This document shows positions 53,784 to 57,713 of a DNA stretch of 57,713 nt, one piece after another (the first letter of the stretch is position 1; each line of letters starts with the position of its first letter). The stretch covers positions 1 to 57,713 of the forward strand of contig JAGUVT010000030.1 of assembly GCA_020062745.1 (NCBI GenBank), written 5' to 3'. The notes below the pieces were generated by a model. That model ran no database searches. It saw nothing but the letters and a program-made list of their open reading frames with translations, and had not been told where the DNA came from. Made by a program: the position numbers and the translations under genes. This DNA comes from Deltaproteobacteria bacterium (lineage in GTDB: Bacteria; Bacillota; Desulfotomaculia; Desulfotomaculales; JAGUVT01).

Positions 53784-54923
53784 CTATCCGGCTTTTTGTT
53801 TAAATTCTTCTTTAAAATCCAACTCTTCAATCATCCACTCGGCCAGCACCCCGTAACCCCTGGTAGGATCATTAACAAATACATGGGTCACAGCTCCTAC
53901 CAGCCTGTTATCCTGGATAATCGGGCTGCCGCTCATGCCCTGGACAATACCGCCGCTCTGAGCCAGCAGATCCTGGTCGCAAACTTTAACTACCAGTCCC
54001 TTGCCATCTCTCCTGGTTCCAGGAGAGACCTTTAAAATTTCAATATTAAATCTTTCCACCCGATTCCCTTTTAACACTGTCAGCATTTCTGCCGGTCCTT
54101 CATGAACCTGGTTGACTTTCGCTACCAGCAGCGGTTCGCTATATAAAGGATTTTTGGGCAGTTTAAAAAGAAAACCAAAGATACCAACCGCTGTATTCTT
54201 CTCAACCATTCCGGTTATCTGACTGCCATCCTGAAAAAATCCGATTTTTTCTCCCGGTTGACCCCTTTTACCGAAACGTATACCCTGAATACTGGCATCA
54301 ACAATTCTACCATCAGCCAGTTCAATTGGACGTGACGAACCAAAATCGGTAATAACGTGACCTAATGCCCCAAATGTTTTAGTAGCGGGATCATAAAAAG
54401 TCAAAGTGCCGACACCGGCCGCATTGTCTTTAACCAGGAGACCAATCCGGTATCGCTTTGTCTCCCGGCAAAGAACAGGCTCAACCTTAAAAATAAGCAG
54501 TCCCCGATCACGCTTTACTTCCAGAACAACAGCCTGTCCGCCTGCACCTGCCCCCGCTATTGCCTCCCTTAACTGATCGATGTTTTTAACCGGCTTCCCA
54601 TTTGCCTTTTCAATAACATCTCCCAGCCTCACCCCGGCATCCATAGCCGGGTTGCACTTTTTGCCTTCCGCACTCCAAACAGCAGACTGCCCCACCACTA
54701 TAGCCCCCTGGGCATGTAAAAGCACCCCGATAGACTGACCACCCGGAAATACTTTTATTTCTTTACTATTCTTTACCTCATAGCCGACATCATAACTGGA
54801 AAAAGATAACTTGAGTGGTCTTTCGACAGCGGGGAAATAACGGCCGGACAAAAACATAAAACCTTGAAATAATAAAGCTATCAGTGAAGCCCATAAAATG
54901 GCGGTTAATCTTCTCCTGAACAA
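53784..54923 (-). CDS. spoIVB: SpoIVB peptidase
   Basis: A 379-residue SpoIVB (S55 family) serine peptidase. An N-terminal membrane segment (AILWASLIALLFQGFMFLSG) is followed by a PDZ domain (GVRLGDVIEKANGKPV) and the peptidase domain, with His in FGALGHVITDF and the nucleophilic Ser in GIVQGMSGSPIIQ. It is secreted from the forespore and activates SpoIVFB-dependent processing of pro-sigma-K. TTG at 54923 has GGAGG 8 bases before it. Normal place upstream of spo0A. Confidence 0.95.
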   Translation of the reverse strand: MFRRRLTAILWASLIALLFQGFMFLSGRYFPAVERPLKLSFSSYDVGYEVKNSKEIKVFPGGQSIGVLLHAQGAIVVGQSAVWSAEGKKCNPAMDAGVRLGDVIEKANGKPVKNIDQLREAIAGAGAGGQAVVLEVKRDRGLLIFKVEPVLCRETKRYRIGLLVKDNAAGVGTLTFYDPATKTFGALGHVITDFGSSRPIELADGRIVDASIQGIRFGKRGQPGEKIGFFQDGSQITGMVEKNTAVGIFGFLFKLPKNPLYSEPLLVAKVNQVHEGPAEMLTVLKGNRVERFNIEILKVSPGTRRDGKGLVVKVCDQDLLAQSGGIVQGMSGSPIIQDNRLVGAVTHVFVNDPTRGYGVLAEWMIEELDFKEEFKQKAG

Positions 54924-55179
54924 TCATCACCCCTCCATTTTAAAGTCAACCCACCCCCCAAAAAAAGAAAACAAGAGAAAATAAGACATATTTAAATGTA
55001 CACGACGTAGTATTAAGATAACCAATAATAATCATGATTATTCTTGATTTATGTGCCGAAATTACCCAATATAACTATCTATGGAGTTTTAAAAAATTAA
55101 TTTCAAAATAAAATAAAAAAGGAACGCTAAATACGTCCCAATGTTAAATAAGTTTTAATTGACAGCTGACGGCTGATAG
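54924..55179. other. Gene-free stretch before spoIVB
   Basis: An AT-rich 256-bp spacer. It lies where recN (and argR) usually stand in relatives. The segment at 55159-55187 (GACAGCTGACGGCTGATAGC and on) is an irregular AGCTGA-type repeat. The rest would contain the spoIVB promoter, but no forespore sigma-G or sigma-F box was confidently placed. Confidence 0.45.
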
Positions 55180-55788
55180 CTAAAAGCTATTCAACCCTGA
55201 ATTCTGGACACTTTTAACTTTCTCAATAACAACCACCGGCGCATGGTCAGACCGGTTTAATAAATTTAACTTCACCGCTCTGAAATTATTATAATCCAGT
55301 TCCATAGCAAATCTTTCTATCGCTTCGTACTCCTCCCTGCTGCCAGGGTGCCCCCTGTAAACAACCAGGCTTACCCGTCCACCCGGACAAAGCAAATGCA
55401 GGGCGGAATGCAAAGCCTTCAAAGTAGCCGCCGGACAGGTGATAACGCCATGATCGCCGCCAGGAAGGTAGCCCAGGTTAAACATCACCGCATCAACCGG
55501 GCCAGGCACCAACCGCTCCATCTCTTCGTGTCCCGCCTGCAGCAAAGTAACCTGACCGGCCTGACCGGACTGCTTCAGCAAAAGAGCGGTATTGGTCAAA
55601 GCACCGGCCTGGATGTCAAAAGCATAAACACGTCCCGCCGGCCCCACCTCCCGGGCCAGAAATAAAGTATCATTTCCGTTACCGGCTGTGGCATCCACTG
55701 CTATTCCACCGGGGAAAAGGCACTCAGCAATCAATATTCGGGCCAGGTAAACTGCGCTGCCGAGGTCCTTATCCATTAGAACGGTCAT
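55180..55788 (-). CDS. mnmM: MnmM/YtqB-like class I SAM methyltransferase
   Basis: A 202-residue methyltransferase of the rRNA_methylase/YtqB family (PF06962). Motif I is [20 protein letters not shown] with the acidic contact in [21 protein letters not shown] is the family's NLGYLPG signature. MnmM methylates 5-aminomethyl-2-thiouridine in tRNA in Bacillus and Staphylococcus. It overlaps nadK by 20 bp. The extreme C-terminal residues after VIEKVKS reach into the repeat region and may be extra. Confidence 0.9.
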   Translation of the reverse strand: MTVLMDKDLGSAVYLARILIAECLFPGGIAVDATAGNGNDTLFLAREVGPAGRVYAFDIQAGALTNTALLLKQSGQAGQVTLLQAGHEEMERLVPGPVDAVMFNLGYLPGGDHGVITCPAATLKALHSALHLLCPGGRVSLVVYRGHPGSREEYEAIERFAMELDYNNFRAVKLNLLNRSDHAPVVVIEKVKSVQNSGLNSF

Positions 55789-56635
55789 CTTCCCTCAGCT
55801 TTTCTCTGAGAACTTCAAAAAAACTCCTGCCTTTTAACCTTAAAAGCCTGGTATTATGAAGCGCGCGTTTGATCACTACCTGGTCGCCTTGCTCCAGCCA
55901 AAACCCATGCTGGCCATCCATGGTCAGCATTACCCCTCCTAATCGGGAAACGATATTTACTTTTACGTTACTATCTGATGCGACAACCATTGGTCTGGAC
56001 CAGAGAGTATGAGGACAAATAGGAGTAAGCAGTATCAGCTCAAGGTTTGGAGCAACCAGCGGGCCGCCGGCGGATAAAGAGTAAGCCGTGGAACCGGTCG
56101 GACTGGCTACGATTAAACCATCGGCCGGATAGGTATTAAGATACTGCTCGTTAATAAAGACTTCCAACAAAATCAAACGAGCAAAAGCACCTTTAGTAAT
56201 AACCGCATCATTCAAACCTACAGACTGCTCAACTACCTTCCCTTGCCTGAATACTTCAGCTTCCAGCATCATCCGTTCTTCAATGTAATAATGGCCGGTT
56301 AATATTCTTTTCAGATCCAGTTTCATATCGGGAACATCAATTTCAGTAAGAAAACCAAGCCGGCCCACGTTTATTCCAATAATCGGGGTACCGGTAGCGG
56401 CAAATTGTCTGGCACAACTTAAAAGGGTACCATCCCCTCCTAATACTATCACCCAATCAACCAGCCTGATCAATTGCCCTTGAGAAACACCAAGCTCGGC
56501 TATGCCGACGGCGCCGGCAGTTTCTTCTTCAATCAACACGGTGCAGCCTTCTTCTTCTAACAAAGAAACGGTCTGGCCGACCAGCTCAAGGATACCTTCC
56601 TTTTCCAAGTTGATCATCAGGCCGACTGTACGCAA
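55769..56635 (-). CDS. nadK: NAD kinase
   Basis: A 288-residue ATP-NAD kinase. The GGDGT motif is in [16 protein letters not shown], and [17 protein letters not shown] and [18 protein letters not shown] are all present. It makes NADP. TTG at 56635 follows GGAGG at 7 bases. It stands 13 bp after tlyA, in the usual dxs-tlyA-nadK order of clostridia. Normal length. Confidence 0.95.
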   Translation of the reverse strand: MRTVGLMINLEKEGILELVGQTVSLLEEEGCTVLIEEETAGAVGIAELGVSQGQLIRLVDWVIVLGGDGTLLSCARQFAATGTPIIGINVGRLGFLTEIDVPDMKLDLKRILTGHYYIEERMMLEAEVFRQGKVVEQSVGLNDAVITKGAFARLILLEVFINEQYLNTYPADGLIVASPTGSTAYSLSAGGPLVAPNLELILLTPICPHTLWSRPMVVASDSNVKVNIVSRLGGVMLTMDGQHGFWLEQGDQVVIKRALHNTRLLRLKGRSFFEVLREKLREDDRSNG

Positions 56636-56648
56636 ACCAAAACCTCCA

Positions 56649-57452
56649 TCAACCTTTTAATTCTTTATGCGCTTTTTCTACCAGAGCCGGGATACAATAA
56701 GTACTCACGGCGCTTTGTTCTTTTGTAAAGCAAATCAAATATTCAATATTTCCCTGCGGACCTTTCAGAGGCGAATAATCAATTCCCTTAACCGCCCACC
56801 CGAGATCATCAATTACAGCAGCAACCTTCTTGATCACCTCAACATGGACAGCAGGATCTCTGACTACCCCTTTTTTCCCCACTTTTTCCCGGCCAGCTTC
56901 AAACTGAGGCTTAATCAAGGCCACCCCAAAAGCATGTGACGCAGTAAGTTCACCCACCTTGGCCAGAACCTTACTCAACGAAATAAAAGACACATCAACT
57001 GCTGCAAAATCAGGTGTCTCAGCTAAAACGCCGGGGGAAAGGGAACGAATATTAGTACGATCCAGGACTACCACCCGCGGATCGTTGCGCAAGCGCCAGG
57101 CCAACTGGCCGTAACCGACATCCACCGCATAAACCAGCCTGGCCCCGTGCTTAAGGGCACAATCGGTAAACCCTCCGGTTGATGCCCCAACATCTATAAC
57201 TACCCTGCCTTTTAATTCAATGCTAAAACTTTTTATTGCCCGCTCAAGCTTAAGGCCTCCCCGGCTGGCGTAAGGTATCGGATCGCCGCGCACTTCTAAC
57301 GAAACGTGAGAACTGACCATAATGCCGGGCTTGTCTGCCCGCTCGTTATTTATAAAAACCAACCCGGCCAACACCGCTGCCTGGGCCTTTTCGCGACTGG
57401 GGAAAAAGCCTCTGGCTGTCAACAATACATCCAGCCTCTGCTTGCAAGACAA
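56649..57452 (-). CDS. tlyA: TlyA-family 16S/23S rRNA 2-prime-O-methyltransferase
   Basis: A 267-residue protein with an N-terminal S4 RNA-binding domain ([20 protein letters not shown] and following) and an FtsJ/RrmJ-type methyltransferase domain with motif [18 protein letters not shown]. The catalytic K-D-K-E type residues fall in [18 protein letters not shown] and [10 protein letters not shown]. It methylates ribose in rRNA. TTG at 57452 is preceded by AGGTGAT, and lies 6 bp after the dxs stop codon. Confidence 0.93.
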   Translation of the reverse strand: MSCKQRLDVLLTARGFFPSREKAQAAVLAGLVFINNERADKPGIMVSSHVSLEVRGDPIPYASRGGLKLERAIKSFSIELKGRVVIDVGASTGGFTDCALKHGARLVYAVDVGYGQLAWRLRNDPRVVVLDRTNIRSLSPGVLAETPDFAAVDVSFISLSKVLAKVGELTASHAFGVALIKPQFEAGREKVGKKGVVRDPAVHVEVIKKVAAVIDDLGWAVKGIDYSPLKGPQGNIEYLICFTKEQSAVSTYCIPALVEKAHKELKG

Positions 57453-57458
57453 AACCTA

Positions 57459-57713
57459 TCACCTGGTTCCTGCTTTGCGTTTAAGTTTTTTAATTGCATC
57501 TTGACCGGATAACTCTTCATATACCGTCCTGGCAAGATTTTCTGCCGTCAAGCCGTATTTGGACAGAAGAATTTGTTGAGCGCCGTGCTCGACAAATGTA
57601 TCTGGAATACCAAGCCGTTTCACCTGAATCCCTGTTAAACCCTTATCAGCCAGCAGTTCCAGGACGGCGCTGCCGAATCCGCCCTGCAGCGCATGTTCTT
57701 CTATAGTAAAAAG
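57459..57713 (-). CDS. dxs: 1-deoxy-D-xylulose-5-phosphate synthase, 3-prime end
   Basis: The last 84 codons of dxs; the gene continues past the window edge. The C-terminal transketolase domain is recognisable from LFTIEEHALQGGFGSAVLEL and GIPDTFVEHG, with the conserved Glu-His. Dxs makes 1-deoxyxylulose 5-phosphate for isoprenoid and thiamine synthesis. The charged tail KKLKRKAGTR is normal. It is the upstream member of the dxs-tlyA-nadK operon. Confidence 0.93.
   Translation of the reverse strand, partial: LFTIEEHALQGGFGSAVLELLADKGLTGIQVKRLGIPDTFVEHGAQQILLSKYGLTAENLARTVYEELSGQDAIKKLKRKAGTR

Overview
The window looks like chromosome of a spore-forming, strictly anaerobic clostridium, most likely of the Pelotomaculum/Desulfotomaculum (Peptococcaceae) type. 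The evidence is spo0A and spoIVB next to dxs-tlyA-nadK, trmK-nif3-zinc ribbon protein, a four-subunit 2-oxoacid:ferredoxin oxidoreductase, and a selenium-type YedE with TusA. Genus is an inference; no rRNA or tRNA gene was found.

Layout. (1) 199-2806: core housekeeping genes on the minus strand (trmK, nif3-like, C4 zinc-ribbon coiled-coil protein). (2) 3021-9787: a mixed border with a CmcI-like methyltransferase, DUF2007, TusA/YedE, a 530-bp gene-free stretch with several stable hairpins, a glycosyltransferase-methyltransferase pair, a Trm112-like/methyltransferase pair and a nitrilase-family amidohydrolase. (3) 9918-45823: about 36 kb of minus-strand surface-glycan genes in tightly overlapping operons. 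(4) 45837-49199: a CPBP protease, a DUF1616 protein, small membrane proteins and a geranylgeranyl-reductase-type flavoprotein. (5) 49278-51870: korDABC. (6) 51898-57713: a ParA/MinD-like ATPase, spo0A, spoIVB, mnmM, nadK, tlyA and the 3-prime end of dxs.

The glycan island falls into blocks separated by short dispersed repeats. Block A (38395-45555) holds the whole GDP-D-glycero-D-manno-heptose pathway (gmhA, hddA, gmhB, hddC), a transaldolase-family enzyme that could supply sedoheptulose 7-phosphate, and sugar-nucleotide-modifying enzymes. Block B (23608-38150) holds a clear UDP-sulfoquinovose synthase (sqdB), two tandem GT2 enzymes, two GT4 enzymes, a Wzx flippase, an asparagine-synthase-like amidotransferase and five methyltransferases. 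Block C (9918-23442) holds two nucleotide-sugar dehydrogenases, an epimerase, a heparinase II/III-type lyase, a two-domain oxidoreductase, GtrA, a DPM1-like GT2 and GT-C-like membrane proteins. Together these predict a cell-surface polysaccharide or S-layer glycan containing heptose, uronic acid or uronamide, methylated sugars and possibly sulfoquinovose, with its own lyase.

Most glycan genes overlap by 1-40 bp, often as ATGA, GTGA or TTGA, so translational coupling is likely. TTG and GTG starts are common, and many starts given here were chosen from the ribosome binding site or the overlap with the upstream stop codon.
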